29,743 nt of DNA from CAYVUM01 sp964454795 (GCA_964454795.1 CAYVUM010000040.1:1-29743); one strand, 5' to 3'. Counted from the stretch's first letter, positions 1 to 9,059 are shown. Numbers and translations are program-made. The notes: generated by a model from the sequence alone, not told the origin.

Positions 1-930
1 CGCACCGCGGCGGTACACCGGAAACCGGCTGTCCTCGATCGTGATGATCTGCAGGCCGGCCCGCCCCCCGGCCACCAGACGGTCGCGAAGCACGGCGAAG
101 AAATCCGGCCAGTGAGCCTCACCGACCGCCTCGAACATCTCGATGGAGGCGATCCGGTCATAAACGCCGGCGGTCTCGCGGTAGTCCTGGAACAGCACCT
201 CGACCCGGTCGGCGAGACCGGCCTCGAAAATCCGCCGCCTGGCAAACGTGTACTGCTCCCGCGAGAGGGTGATCGCCCGCACCGTGCAGCCGTACGCGCG
301 CGCGGCCAGTTCGGCGAAGCCACCCCAGCCGCAGCCGATCTCCAGCAGCCGCTGGCCGGGAGAGAGCGCCAGGCTCCGGGCAAGCCGGTGGTACTTTGCG
401 TCCTGCGCCGCTTCCAGGTCCTGGTTCGCCCGCTCGAATATCGCCGCCGAATAGGTCATTCCCGGGTCCAGCCACAGGGCGTAAAAGGCGTTGCCCAGGT
501 CGTAATGGTAGGCGATGTTGCGCCGGCTGCCGCGGCGGGTGTTGGCGGCAAGCCGGTGGCGCAGCCGCTCCATGAGCTTCAACGGGCCGAAGCCGCGGCT
601 TTCCCGCCCGAACGCCGCCTCGTTGACGAGCGCCAGGTACAGCAGTTCCGGCAGGTCCGGGCTGTCCCAGTCGCCATCCAGATACGCCTCCGCGAACCCG
701 AGGTTGCCGCCGGCGAGCACCCGCCGGGCGAGGCGGGGCCGGCGGATGCGCAGGGTGCCGCGCAGCCAGGGAGCCTCGGTGCCGTGGAACACCCGGTGGG
801 CCCCGTCGGGCAGGACGATGGTCAGGCAGCCGAAACGGAGCCGCGCGGCAAGCCGGGTGATCAGTGACAGGGACGGATCGAGACCGAAGCGCGCGGTCCA
901 GCGGAGGCCGGCGGTCGACGACGTGGGCAT
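1..930 (-). CDS. Cyclopropane-fatty-acyl-phospholipid synthase-like methyltransferase (3' end outside window)
   Basis: This is an S-adenosylmethionine-dependent methyltransferase of the cyclopropane-fatty-acid synthase family, which methylates unsaturated acyl chains of membrane phospholipids. The frame is open from the ATG at 930 to the window edge, giving 310 visible codons. The protein begins MPTSSTAGLRWTARFGL. The N-terminal part contains GGNLGFAEAYLDGDWDS, typical of CFA synthases; YHYDLGNAFYALWLDPGMTY follows, and then the SAM-binding motif LLEIGCGWGGFAE near residues 190-205. The start lies 3 bp after the stop of the DUF1365 gene, so it is the third gene of an operon with a flavin oxidase and DUF1365. 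In R. sphaeroides, CFA-like enzymes in such clusters make methylated or furan fatty acids rather than plain cyclopropanes, so the exact product is open. The catalytic C-terminus is not visible. Confidence 0.93.
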   Translation of the reverse strand, partial: MPTSSTAGLRWTARFGLDPSLSLITRLAARLRFGCLTIVLPDGAHRVFHGTEAPWLRGTLRIRRPRLARRVLAGGNLGFAEAYLDGDWDSPDLPELLYLALVNEAAFGRESRGFGPLKLMERLRHRLAANTRRGSRRNIAYHYDLGNAFYALWLDPGMTYSAAIFERANQDLEAAQDAKYHRLARSLALSPGQRLLEIGCGWGGFAELAARAYGCTVRAITLSREQYTFARRRIFEAGLADRVEVLFQDYRETAGVYDRIASIEMFEAVGEAHWPDFFAVLRDRLVAGGRAGLQIITIEDSRFPVYRRGA

Positions 931-933
931 GAC

Positions 934-1719
934 TCAACCTCCCGTCGGGCGGGGCGGGGTTTTCACGATCGAGACCGGTGCGGCCGGGGGGGCGGGCCGG
1001 CGGATCAGCCGGAGCCCCTTACGCCACAGCCGGAAGGCTTCGAGGTGGATCCCAAAGATCACCTTTAAAGTCATCAGCGGGTAGCGGACCAGCGCGGTCA
1101 GCAGCGTTGCGTCGGTGAGCGGCCGCCTCGTGCCCTGAAATGCGGCATGGAGCACAAGGCCGTCGGCATCCCGCCAATTGACCACCACCGTCACCGCATC
1201 CCCAGGAAACTTCACGCGGAAATCGTAGCTGCCGTCCACGCTGTTGAACGGCGAGACATAAAACTCCTTGGCGCAAGCCTGGCGGACGACGCCGGAGGGA
1301 TTATCAACGGGGATCAGATAGCTGTGCCGCTCCCCGAACGTATTGTTGACCTCATAGAGCAGGGCGGCCGGCCGGCCGTCGGCGTGATGGCAGAAGTAGA
1401 CGGTCAACGGATTGAACACGCAGCCGAGTATGCGCGGATAACAGAGCACCCGGACCGGCCCGCCGGGCGCGATTCCGGCGGCGTCGAGCTGCTGATCGAC
1501 CCAGGTGCGCAGCCCCCGGGGGCGGCCATCGCCGTGATCGGCATCACGAAACGAAAACACGGCGAAACGGTTGTGGCCGAACAGGCGGAGGCGGTGGTCA
1601 AGAGCAAGCAGGTCGTCCAGATCGAGCAGCAGCGAAAACACCCGGTAGTGGAGGCTGTGGCGAACCGGCCGCACCCGCTTGTGGACAACGGCACCAAAAT
1701 AGGCCGCAGAATCAATCAT
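934..1719 (-). CDS. DUF1365 family protein
   Basis: This 261-residue protein belongs to DUF1365, a family of unknown biochemical function that is nearly always encoded beside a CFA synthase and a flavin amine-oxidase-like protein. Recognisable family features are the N-terminal VHKRVRPVRHSLHYRVF, then the central CYPRILGCVFNPLTVYFCH, and NNTFGERHSYL. The ATG at 1719 overlaps the stop of the upstream flavoprotein gene (ATGA at 1716-1719), and the stop is followed 3 bp later by the CFA-like start. The tight coupling supports a joint role in modifying membrane fatty acids. No signal peptide or clear transmembrane segment is seen; a short hydrophobic stretch (MTLKVIFGIHLEAF) near the C-terminus might touch the membrane. 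Confidence 0.93.
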   Translation of the reverse strand: MIDSAAYFGAVVHKRVRPVRHSLHYRVFSLLLDLDDLLALDHRLRLFGHNRFAVFSFRDADHGDGRPRGLRTWVDQQLDAAGIAPGGPVRVLCYPRILGCVFNPLTVYFCHHADGRPAALLYEVNNTFGERHSYLIPVDNPSGVVRQACAKEFYVSPFNSVDGSYDFRVKFPGDAVTVVVNWRDADGLVLHAAFQGTRRPLTDATLLTALVRYPLMTLKVIFGIHLEAFRLWRKGLRLIRRPAPPAAPVSIVKTPPRPTGG

Positions 1720-3095
1720 GCCGCCACCGGGATCGCGATCCGCGCCCGATCGGCCGCCCGCGAGACGAGGCAGGGCAGCCGGTCAGACGCCCCGGAGACG
1801 GTCCATGGCCGGCGAACCCCGCCCAGTGCTTCGGCGACGGCAAGGCCGGCCTGTAACGCATCCTCGTGAAAACCGGCCCCGAAGTAGCTGCCGCAGAACC
1901 AGGTGTTTTGCCGGCCCTGCAGGCTCCAGAGCTCCCGCTGGGCGCGGATCGCGGCGGTGTCGTAGCCCGGGTGGGTATAGACGAAGGTGCGTTCGACCAA
2001 CGACGGCTCGGGTTCGCGGATCGGGTTGAGGGTCACGAACAGCGGTGTTCCGGCATCGAGATTTTGCAGGCGGTTCATCCAGTAGGTCACGCAGACATCC
2101 TGCTCGCCGCGTCGGTTCAGACCCCTGAGGTAGTTCCAGCTGGACCAGACTGCACGCCGCCGCGGCATCAGCGACGGATCGCGGTGAAGAATCGCCCGGT
2201 TCCGGGAATAGGGGAAGACACCGAGCAGCCGCCGCTCAGCCTCGCTTGGATCACCGAGCATCGCCAGCGCCTGATCGGCGTGCGCTGCGATGACCACGTG
2301 ATCGTAGGAAGCGAAATTCTGCTGCGCATCCTCGATCACGACACCGCTGCCGCTGCGGGTGATCCGGCGCACCGGGGTGGCGGTGCGGATCCGGCCGGCC
2401 AGGGGTTCGATGAGCTTCGCCACATAGGCGCGGCTGCCGCCGCTGACCGTCCGCCACTGTGGTCGCCCGGTGAACCGGAGCAGCCCGTGATTGAGGTTGA
2501 AGCGGATGAAGCTTGCGGCCGGATACTCCCGCATGTCTGCCATCGCCGTGGACCACACCGCCGCCGCCATGGGCAGAAGATGGTCATCGACGAACGGACG
2601 GCCGTACCCGTGGCGATCCAGGTAATCCCCGAGGGTCAACCGGTCAGCCTCGGGGTGCTCGAGAAACACCGGCGCCTCCCGGTAGAACCGCCGCAACCCG
2701 CTGAGCATCCGCCAGAACCGTGGTCGCGCCAGGTTGCGGCGCTGGGCGAACAGGCCGGAGAGGCCGGTTCCGGAATACTCGAGGTCACCATCGTCGATCG
2801 ACGCGGCAAACGACATATCGCTCGCCTCCGTGGCGATGCCGAGGTGGCGGAACAGCGCCGTCAGGTTGGGATAGTTAGGCTCGTTATAAACGATGAACCC
2901 GGTGTCGACGGGGATGGGCCCTTCCGACCCGGCGACCTCGACGGTATTGGAGTGACCGCCGATCCGGTCGTCGGCCTCGTAGACCGTGACCCGGTGGCCG
3001 TGGCTGAGCAGCCAGGCTGCGGACAGCCCGGCAATGCCGGAGCCGATCACGGCGATTTCGAAGGGGGGATGGAGCGGCGCGGCGTCAAAGGGCAT
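1716..3095 (-). CDS. FAD-dependent amine-oxidase-like protein of the CFA cluster
   Basis: This 459-residue flavoprotein has an N-terminal dinucleotide-binding fold (AVIGSGIAGLSAAWLL, GxGxxG at residues 18-23), followed by YEADDRIGGHSNT, the usual second FAD contact of the amine oxidase/phytoene desaturase superfamily. It matches the NAD/FAD-binding group found beside DUF1365 and CFA synthase genes. In R. sphaeroides a flavoprotein of this kind (UfaD, from memory) acts with a CFA-like methyltransferase (UfaM) in methylated and furan fatty acid synthesis. That parallel is inference here. It is the first gene of the operon, and its stop overlaps the DUF1365 start by 4 bp. The ATG at 3095 has only a weak GCAGG-like upstream sequence. 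The C-terminal GSYFGAGFHEDALQAGLAVAEAL is the usual terminal FAD-contact segment. Confidence 0.92.
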   Translation of the reverse strand: MPFDAAPLHPPFEIAVIGSGIAGLSAAWLLSHGHRVTVYEADDRIGGHSNTVEVAGSEGPIPVDTGFIVYNEPNYPNLTALFRHLGIATEASDMSFAASIDDGDLEYSGTGLSGLFAQRRNLARPRFWRMLSGLRRFYREAPVFLEHPEADRLTLGDYLDRHGYGRPFVDDHLLPMAAAVWSTAMADMREYPAASFIRFNLNHGLLRFTGRPQWRTVSGGSRAYVAKLIEPLAGRIRTATPVRRITRSGSGVVIEDAQQNFASYDHVVIAAHADQALAMLGDPSEAERRLLGVFPYSRNRAILHRDPSLMPRRRAVWSSWNYLRGLNRRGEQDVCVTYWMNRLQNLDAGTPLFVTLNPIREPEPSLVERTFVYTHPGYDTAAIRAQRELWSLQGRQNTWFCGSYFGAGFHEDALQAGLAVAEALGGVRRPWTVSGASDRLPCLVSRAADRARIAIPVAA

Positions 3096-3159
3096 GGGAA
3101 CCTGCGGGCGGGGAGGATGGAAAAGATTGCCCGCCTTACGTGCCCACCGCCAGCGCGGA

Positions 3160-4776
3160 TCAGCGGCTCGCCCCGGTGCCGCCGTCGGCAGCGGCGCTCA
3201 GTGCCGCCAGCCGGGCCAGGGAATCGGCCTCGCCAGCCGGCTTGTCCCAGCGGATCCGGTGGACCCGCGGGAACCGCATCGCCAAGCCGGACTTGTGCCG
3301 TCCGGAAGCATGGATCGAATCGAAGGCGATCTCGAGTACCAGCGCCGGCGCCACCGCCCGCACCGGCCCGAACCGGTCGACAGTGTGATTGCGCACCCAG
3401 GCATCGAGTTCAGCAAGCTCGGCGTCGGTAAAGCCGAAATAGGCCTTGCCGACCGGCACCAGCTCCGCCTCGCCACCGTCGGTTTTCCGCCAGCACCCGA
3501 AGGTATAGTCCGAGTAGAAGGACGACCGCTTGCCGTGGCCGCGCTGTGCGTACATCAGCACGCAGTCGGCAGTGAGCGGATCGCGCTTCCACTTGAACCA
3601 CGGTCCCTTCGGACGGCCGGCGAGGTACGGACTGTCGAGCCGCTTCAGCATCAGCCCCTCGATCCCGTCCGCCCGGGTCCGTGCCCGGATCGCGGTCAAC
3701 CCGGCCCAGTCGGCGAACGGAACCAGCGGCGAGAGGTCCAGGCGCTCGGGCTGGACCCGCGCTATCCAGGCCTCCAGCCGCGTCCGCCGCTCGGCGAACG
3801 GCCGCGGCCGCAGGTCCTCGCCATCGTCGACGAGCAGGTCGTAGAGGCGGATGTGCGCGGGATACCGCCGCTGGAGCGCCGCCGGCACCGATTTGCGCCC
3901 CAACCGCTGCTGGAGGTCGTTGAAGGGCGCCACCTCGCCGTCGCGCAGGACAAGCAACTCGCCATCGAGCACCGCATCGAAGGTCAGCGTTTTGGCGACC
4001 TCGGGGAAGCTCGCCGAGAGATCATCGCCGGTTCGCGAGTAAATCCGGCCCTCCCCGCTCCGGGCGACGATCTGAACGCGAATGCCGTCCCACTTCCATT
4101 CGGCGGCGAACGCCGCCGGGTCGAGACCGGCCAGCTCCACCTCGTCGAGCGGGTTGGCCAGCATCAGCGGCCGGAACCCCAGGCTGTCGTCCACCGCTGG
4201 CGGTCCGGCGCATCCTTCGAGCCAGGCGAACAGGTCCGGATAGGGCGGGGCCAGGCCGTGCCAGACCTCCTCGATCGCCGCCACGTCGACCCCGCCGAAC
4301 CGGGCGAGCGCCGTCTTGGCCAGTCGCGCCGAGACGCCCACCCGGAGGCCGCCGGTGATGAGCTTGAGAAGCGCGAACCGGCCGGACGCGTCCAGGCGGT
4401 CGAGCCAGCCGGCGATCAACACCGGCACCTCTGCGCGGCCGGCGCGGTCGAGCGTGCCGACGACGTCGCAGAGGCGCGGCGGCCCGCTGATTGTCGCTGC
4501 CTCCGGCTGCGGCCAGATCAGCGCCACCGTCTCGGCCAGGTCGCCCACGTAGTCGTAGGAGAGATCGAACAATACCGGATCGAGCCGTTTGGCGGCGAGC
4601 GCCCGGATCGTGCCTGGCTTGGCGTGGCGGAAACTGAGCCCGCCGGTGAGCGCTGCGATGCCCCAGCCCCGGTCCGGGTCGGGCGTCTCCGCGACGTAGC
4701 GTTCGATCAGCCGCAACTTGACGTTCCGCTGCGGGGTGAACACCAGGCCGTCGAGCAGAGTGGCGAAGGCCTTCAC
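3160..4776 (-). CDS. ATP-dependent DNA ligase (bacterial, damage-response type)
   Basis: This 538-residue ligase seals nicks in duplex DNA using ATP. The adenylation motif I is EWKWDGIR, with the predicted nucleophile Lys228. Downstream are DAVLDGEL (motif III region), DGIEGLMLK (motif IV) and KGPWFKWKRDP (motif V). The N-terminal 200 residues resemble the DNA-binding domain of the group annotated as cisplatin damage response ligases. The start is GTG at 4776 and overlaps the exonuclease stop as GTGA, so the two are translationally coupled. The length fits the family. The fixed neighbourhood of exonuclease, helicase and phosphoesterase indicates a dedicated repair role, not replication; the replicative NAD-dependent ligase should lie elsewhere. 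Confidence 0.96.
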   Translation of the reverse strand: MKAFATLLDGLVFTPQRNVKLRLIERYVAETPDPDRGWGIAALTGGLSFRHAKPGTIRALAAKRLDPVLFDLSYDYVGDLAETVALIWPQPEAATISGPPRLCDVVGTLDRAGRAEVPVLIAGWLDRLDASGRFALLKLITGGLRVGVSARLAKTALARFGGVDVAAIEEVWHGLAPPYPDLFAWLEGCAGPPAVDDSLGFRPLMLANPLDEVELAGLDPAAFAAEWKWDGIRVQIVARSGEGRIYSRTGDDLSASFPEVAKTLTFDAVLDGELLVLRDGEVAPFNDLQQRLGRKSVPAALQRRYPAHIRLYDLLVDDGEDLRPRPFAERRTRLEAWIARVQPERLDLSPLVPFADWAGLTAIRARTRADGIEGLMLKRLDSPYLAGRPKGPWFKWKRDPLTADCVLMYAQRGHGKRSSFYSDYTFGCWRKTDGGEAELVPVGKAYFGFTDAELAELDAWVRNHTVDRFGPVRAVAPALVLEIAFDSIHASGRHKSGLAMRFPRVHRIRWDKPAGEADSLARLAALSAAADGGTGASR

Positions 4777-5810
4777 CCGTCGTCCTCGTCGTAGCCGGCC
4801 AGCGACAGGGCAGCGGCCTGAAAGCCCCGTTGCCGGGCCCAGTGGACCAGCGCCTCTTCGCGGCCGTGGGTGACCAGGACCGTTGCCGCGGCCACATCGT
4901 CGAGGGTGGCGGTCAGTTCGTCCCAGTCGGCATGGTCAGAGATCACCAGCGGCAGTTCGACCCCGCGTTGCCGGGCGCGCTGGCGTACCGCCATCCAGCC
5001 GGAGGCCATGGCGATTACCGGGTCGGGAAACGCGCGCGCCCAGCGGTCGGCGAGCGCGGAGGGCGGACACAGCACGATCTCGCCGCCCAGGTCCTTGCGG
5101 CTGCTGCCCTGCGCGTAGGGCAGGTCGCCGAGGTCGATACCGGCAGCGGCGTACAGATTGCACAGGCCGCGCAGCGCGCCATGAATCCAGATCGGCCGGT
5201 CGTAGCCGGCTTCGCGAAGCAGCCGGATCAGCCGCTGGCACTTGCCGAGCGCGTAAACGCCGACCAGGTGCGCCCGCTCGGGGAACAATCGCAGCGAGGC
5301 GAGCAGCCGGCCGGCTTCCCGGTCGTCGGGCGGATGCCGGAACACCGGCAGGCCGAACGTCGCCTCGGTGATGAACACATCGCAAGGAACCACCTCGAAC
5401 GGCGCGCAGGTGGGATCGCGCCGGCGCTTGTAATCCCCGGAGACGACAACTCGGGTGCCGGAGTACTCCAACGCCACCTGGGCGCTGCCGAAAACGTGGC
5501 CGGCCGGATGGAAGCGGACGGTGACATCGCGAACCCGGACCGCCTCGCCATAGTTGTGGACGTCGATCGTGCCGGCCGCGGTACCGCCGTAGCGCGCGCG
5601 CATGATCGCGGCGGTGCCCGGAGTGGCGAGTACGGCGGCATGGCCGGGCCGGGCGTGGTCGGCGTGGCCATGGCTGATCACCGCCCGCTCCACCGCCCGG
5701 GTCGGATCAACGTGGAATTTCCCGGGCTCGCACCAGAGGCCGATGGCGGTCGGCTGAAGCCAGGTGGTCCAGGCGGACGGAGGCGATGGCATGGAAGTCC
5801 CCGGGGACAT
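4773..5810 (-). CDS. Ligase-associated DNA exonuclease, metallo-beta-lactamase fold
   Basis: This 345-residue protein has an MBL-fold/beta-CASP nuclease architecture related to mRNA 3'-end processing nucleases and SNM1. The metal-binding HxHxDH motif is visible as SHGHADHA (His47, His49, Asp51, His52), followed by HPAGHVFGSAQV and VVSGDYKRRRDPT with a further metal-binding Asp. The ATG at 5810 is preceded by AAGG about 10 nt upstream; an in-frame ATG at 5792 is the alternative. It is the first gene of a two-gene operon with the ligase (GTGA overlap) and is divergent from the helicase. The family is named as a ligase-associated DNA damage response exonuclease; it is thought to trim DNA ends for the ligase. 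Confidence 0.95.
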   Translation of the reverse strand: MSPGTSMPSPPSAWTTWLQPTAIGLWCEPGKFHVDPTRAVERAVISHGHADHARPGHAAVLATPGTAAIMRARYGGTAAGTIDVHNYGEAVRVRDVTVRFHPAGHVFGSAQVALEYSGTRVVVSGDYKRRRDPTCAPFEVVPCDVFITEATFGLPVFRHPPDDREAGRLLASLRLFPERAHLVGVYALGKCQRLIRLLREAGYDRPIWIHGALRGLCNLYAAAGIDLGDLPYAQGSSRKDLGGEIVLCPPSALADRWARAFPDPVIAMASGWMAVRQRARQRGVELPLVISDHADWDELTATLDDVAAATVLVTHGREEALVHWARQRGFQAAALSLAGYDEDDG

Positions 5811-5852
5811 TGCGGCGGTGCCTTGTGCGTGCTTCGTTCTATCTATAGCCGG
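5811..5852. promoter_or_regulatory. 42-bp divergent control region between exonuclease and helicase
   Basis: Only 42 bp separate the two divergent start codons. On plus, TATCTA at 5840-5845 overlaps TATAGC at 5844-5849 and lies a few bases before the helicase ATG. No Shine-Dalgarno sequence precedes that ATG, so a leaderless or near-leaderless helicase transcript is possible. No alphaproteobacterial LexA operator (GTTC-N7-GTTC) is visible; a single GTTC lies at 5836-5839. Confidence 0.35.
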
Positions 5853-8297
5853 ATGACGGCGCTGCTACCCGAACCGTTCGCCGGCTGGTTCGCGGCCCGC
5901 GGCTGGCGCCCCCATCCCCACCAGCTGGAGATGGTCGACGCTGCCGCGGCCGGCGAGACCACCCTGCTGATTGCGCCGACCGGCGGTGGCAAAACCCTGG
6001 CCGGGTTTCTGCCGTCGATGATTGCGCTGGCGGGCGGTGAGGGACACGGCCTGAACACCCTTTATGTCTCGCCGCTCAAGGCTCTCACCGTCGATGTCCA
6101 TCGCAACCTGGAGCAGCCGATCGCCGCGATGGGGTTGCCGATCCGCGCCGAGACCCGCACCGGCGACACTCCTCAGAACCGCCGCCAGCGCCAGCGCGCC
6201 CGGCCGCCGCATATCCTGCTGACCACGCCCGAATCGCTGGCGCTGCTGCTCTCCTATCCCGACGCGCCGGCGATGTTCGCCGGTCTGCAAAGCGTTGTCG
6301 TCGACGAACTCCACGCCCTGGTCGGGACCAAGCGCGGTGATCTGCTCGCCCTCGGCCTTGCCCGCCTTGCCGCCCTGGCTCCCGGATGCCGGCGGGTCGG
6401 TTTGTCGGCGACTGTCGCCTGGCCGGAGGCGCTGCGGGCCTGGCTGGCGCCGGACGCCGATCCGGCCCGGACCCGGGTGGTCGGCGGCGAGGCCGGGGTC
6501 GCGCCCGACATCCGGATCCTCGAGGGGCTGGAACGGATGCCATGGTCCGGTCACATGGCGATCCACGCCGTGCCGGCGGTCTATGCGGCGATCCGCGAGG
6601 CGGCGACGACCCTGGTGTTCGTGAACACCCGGGCCCAGGCGGAACTGCTGTTCCGCCACCTCTGGTATCTCAACGACGACCATCTACCGATCGCCCTCCA
6701 CCACGGCAGCCTTGCCGTGGAGCAGCGCCGCAAGGTGGAGGCGGCGATGGCTGCAGGCCGGCTCCGTGCCGTCGTCGCCACGTCCTCGCTCGATCTCGGC
6801 GTCGACTGGGCGGCCGTGGACCTGGTCATCCAGGTGGGGGCGCCCAAGGGCGTGAGCCGGCTTATCCAGCGGATCGGCCGCGCCGGTCACCGCCTCGACC
6901 GGCCGAGCCGGGCGATCCTGGTGCCCGCCAACCGCTTCGAGGTGCTGGAATGCCGGGCGGCGCTGGACGCCGTGCATGCCGGCACCCTTGACGGCGATCC
7001 GCCCACGCCCGGAGGCCTCGACGTGCTCGCCCAGCACATCCTCGGCACCGCCTGCGCGGCGCCGGTGGACCCCGACGCGCTCTACGCCCAGGTCATCCGC
7101 GCCGCGCCTTACCGGGACCTGATCCGCAGCGATTTCGACGATACCCTGCGCTTCGTGGAGAACGGCGGCTATGCCCTGCAGGGTTATGACCGTTACCGCC
7201 GTCTCGTCCGTGACGACGCCGGCCGGTTGCAGGTCGCCTCGCCGCAGTTCGCCCGGCTCTACCGGATGAACGTGGGCACGATCGTCGAAGCGGTAACCCT
7301 GAAGGTCAGGCTGAAGCGCGGCCCGATCCTCGGCGAGGTGGAGGAATACTTCGTGCAGGGCCTCGAGCCCGGCGACACCTTTGTCTTCGCCGGCGAGATC
7401 CTTCAGTTTGAGGCGGTCCGCGAGACCACGGTGATCGCCACCCGGGCGGCCGGCGCCGAGCCCAAGGTGCCGGCCTACGCCGGCGGCCGGCTGCCCCTCT
7501 CCACCCATCTGGCCGACCGGGTCCGGGCCATGCTCGCCGATCCAGGGCGCTGGACCGGCCTGCCGGCGCCGGTCCGCGAATGGCTCGATCTGCAGGCGCA
7601 GCGCTCCCGGTTTCCGGATCGGGACGGCCTGCTCATCGAGACCTTTCCGCGGGCGGGGCGTGAATTCCTGGTGGCCTACGCGTTCGAGGGGCGCAACGCC
7701 CACCAGACCCTCGGCATGCTGCTGACCCGGCGGATGGAGCGGGCCGGCCTCGCCCCGCTCGGCTTCGTTGCCACCGATTATGTGCTGGCAGTGTGGAGCC
7801 GGCGGCCGGCCATCGACCTGGACGGACTGTTCGACCAGGATATGCTCGGCGATGATCTGGAGGCCTGGATGGCCGAGAGCTCGATGCTCAAGCGGACGTT
7901 CCGGAACGTGGCCGTGATCGCCGGGCTGATCGAACGCCGCCATCCCGGCCACGAGAAGACCGGCCGGCAGGTGACCGTGAACTCTGATCTGATCTACGAC
8001 GTCCTCCGCCGGCATGAGCCCGGCCATGTGTTGCTGCGCGCCACCTGCGCCGATGCCGCCAGGGGCTTCATCGACCTGCGGCGGTTGGCGGCGATGCTGG
8101 CCCGGGTCCGGGGGCGGATCCACCATCGCCGGCTCGACCGGGTCTCGCCCCTGGCCGTGCCGGTGCTCCTTGAGATCGGCAAGGAGGCGGTGTTCGGCGA
8201 GGCCATTGACGAGGTCCTAGACGCGGCCGCGCAGGCGCTGATCGCCGAAGCGACCGCTGACATTGCGGCCACGCACGGCGGACCCGGCGCACCGTGA
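5853..8297 (+). CDS. Ligase-associated DEXH-box helicase (Lhr-like)
   Basis: This 814-residue superfamily 2 helicase of the Lhr type is predicted to unwind DNA with ATP. Motifs in order: Walker A APTGGGKTLAGF (Lys47), TTPESLALLL, DELH Walker B (residues 151-154), LSATV (motif III), FVNTRAQAE (motif IV), HHGSLAVEQRR, ATSSLDLGVDW (motif V) and QRIGRAGHR (motif VI). The C-terminal half holds the winged-helix and Lhr core region. The reading frame is open far upstream, but the ATG at 5853 gives the expected family N-terminus (LPEPFAGWFAARGW), so it is preferred. There is no clear ribosome-binding site. The stop overlaps the GTG of the phosphoesterase gene, completing the four-gene ligase-associated repair set. 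Confidence 0.95.
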   Translation: MTALLPEPFAGWFAARGWRPHPHQLEMVDAAAAGETTLLIAPTGGGKTLAGFLPSMIALAGGEGHGLNTLYVSPLKALTVDVHRNLEQPIAAMGLPIRAETRTGDTPQNRRQRQRARPPHILLTTPESLALLLSYPDAPAMFAGLQSVVVDELHALVGTKRGDLLALGLARLAALAPGCRRVGLSATVAWPEALRAWLAPDADPARTRVVGGEAGVAPDIRILEGLERMPWSGHMAIHAVPAVYAAIREAATTLVFVNTRAQAELLFRHLWYLNDDHLPIALHHGSLAVEQRRKVEAAMAAGRLRAVVATSSLDLGVDWAAVDLVIQVGAPKGVSRLIQRIGRAGHRLDRPSRAILVPANRFEVLECRAALDAVHAGTLDGDPPTPGGLDVLAQHILGTACAAPVDPDALYAQVIRAAPYRDLIRSDFDDTLRFVENGGYALQGYDRYRRLVRDDAGRLQVASPQFARLYRMNVGTIVEAVTLKVRLKRGPILGEVEEYFVQGLEPGDTFVFAGEILQFEAVRETTVIATRAAGAEPKVPAYAGGRLPLSTHLADRVRAMLADPGRWTGLPAPVREWLDLQAQRSRFPDRDGLLIETFPRAGREFLVAYAFEGRNAHQTLGMLLTRRMERAGLAPLGFVATDYVLAVWSRRPAIDLDGLFDQDMLGDDLEAWMAESSMLKRTFRNVAVIAGLIERRHPGHEKTGRQVTVNSDLIYDVLRRHEPGHVLLRATCADAARGFIDLRRLAAMLARVRGRIHHRRLDRVSPLAVPVLLEIGKEAVFGEAIDEVLDAAAQALIAEATADIAATHGGPGAP

Positions 8298-9031
8298 GCG
8301 AGGCCGCCGTCTTCGCCGTCGGCAGCGTGGGGGTGGTCGCCGACCTGTCCGGCGCGCTGTTCGTGCCGGCCCTGAAGACCCTGGTGGTCGCCGATCTGCA
8401 CCTGGAGAAGGGCTCGAGCCTTGCCCGCGCCGGTGCCCTGCTGCCGCCCTATGACAGCCGCGAGACGCTTGCCGCCCTGACCCGCGCCATGGCTGCCCAC
8501 CGGCCGCAGCGGGTCGTCTGTCTCGGCGACAGTTTTCATGACCGGACCGGCCCAAACCGCCTGAGTCCCCCGGACCGGGCGGTTCTTTCCGACCTGATCG
8601 CCGCCGTGGACTGGACCTGGGTTGCCGGCAATCATGACGGCGCCGCCGCGGCCGGCTGCGGCGGACGGGTCGTGGACGCGCTCGATCTTGGCCCGCTGCT
8701 GCTGCGTCACGAACCCGGGGACGATGCCGGCAATGGCGACGGGTTTGCCGAGGTCTGCGGCCATTTCCATCCCAAGGCATCGGTTCTGTCCGGCGGCCGG
8801 CGGGTCACCGCCCGCTGCTTCGTGACCGACGGCCGGCGGCTGGTCCTGCCGTCGTTCGGCGCGTTCACCGGCGGCCTGGATGTCTTCGATCCGGCGATCC
8901 GCAGCCTGTTCGGTGGCGGCTTGATGGCGCATCTGCTCGGTCGCCGCCGCGTCCACTCCATTCCCGGCGCGGGTCTTTGCGCGCCCCGCGCAGATCCGGG
9001 TCCGGCCGCAGGCCGTAGCTACAAGCCCTGA
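8294..9031 (+). CDS. pdeM: Ligase-associated endonuclease/phosphoesterase PdeM
   Basis: This 245-residue calcineurin-like metallophosphoesterase matches PdeM of the ligase-associated DNA damage response set. Metal-ligand motifs are all present: VVADLHLEKGS (Asp34, His36), CLGDSFHD (Asp79), AGNHDG (Asn113-His114-Asp115), LRHEP (His139) and CGHFHPK (His157, His159). The start is GTG at 8294, in a 4-bp GTGA overlap with the helicase stop, so the two are probably co-translated. The last 20 or so residues (from GLCAPRADPG onward) look poorly conserved and may be a tail. The role is inferred from family and context: cleaving damaged DNA or removing end blocks with the neighbouring helicase, exonuclease and ligase. 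Confidence 0.95.
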   Translation: MSEAAVFAVGSVGVVADLSGALFVPALKTLVVADLHLEKGSSLARAGALLPPYDSRETLAALTRAMAAHRPQRVVCLGDSFHDRTGPNRLSPPDRAVLSDLIAAVDWTWVAGNHDGAAAAGCGGRVVDALDLGPLLLRHEPGDDAGNGDGFAEVCGHFHPKASVLSGGRRVTARCFVTDGRRLVLPSFGAFTGGLDVFDPAIRSLFGGGLMAHLLGRRRVHSIPGAGLCAPRADPGPAAGRSYKP

Positions 9032-9059
9032 CGTTGTGACTTGCTGACAAGGAGACCTG

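Noticed and set aside
158..937. 259-codon minus-strand ORF overlapping the CFA-like gene
   Set aside because: The neighbouring frame from 930 carries the CFA synthase sequence and SAM motif; this frame is Arg/Pro-rich noise.
1866..3431. 521-codon plus-strand ORF antisense to the flavin oxidase
   Set aside because: A shadow of the amine-oxidase-like gene, which has a clear FAD motif and operon context.
2986..4794. 602-codon plus-strand ORF antisense to the DNA ligase
   Set aside because: The opposite strand carries all the ligase motifs; this translation is rich in Arg/Gly/Pro/Glu with no family signature.
4830..5852. 341-codon upstream extension of the helicase frame
   Set aside because: It lies antisense to the exonuclease, and the family N-terminus begins at the ATG at 5853.
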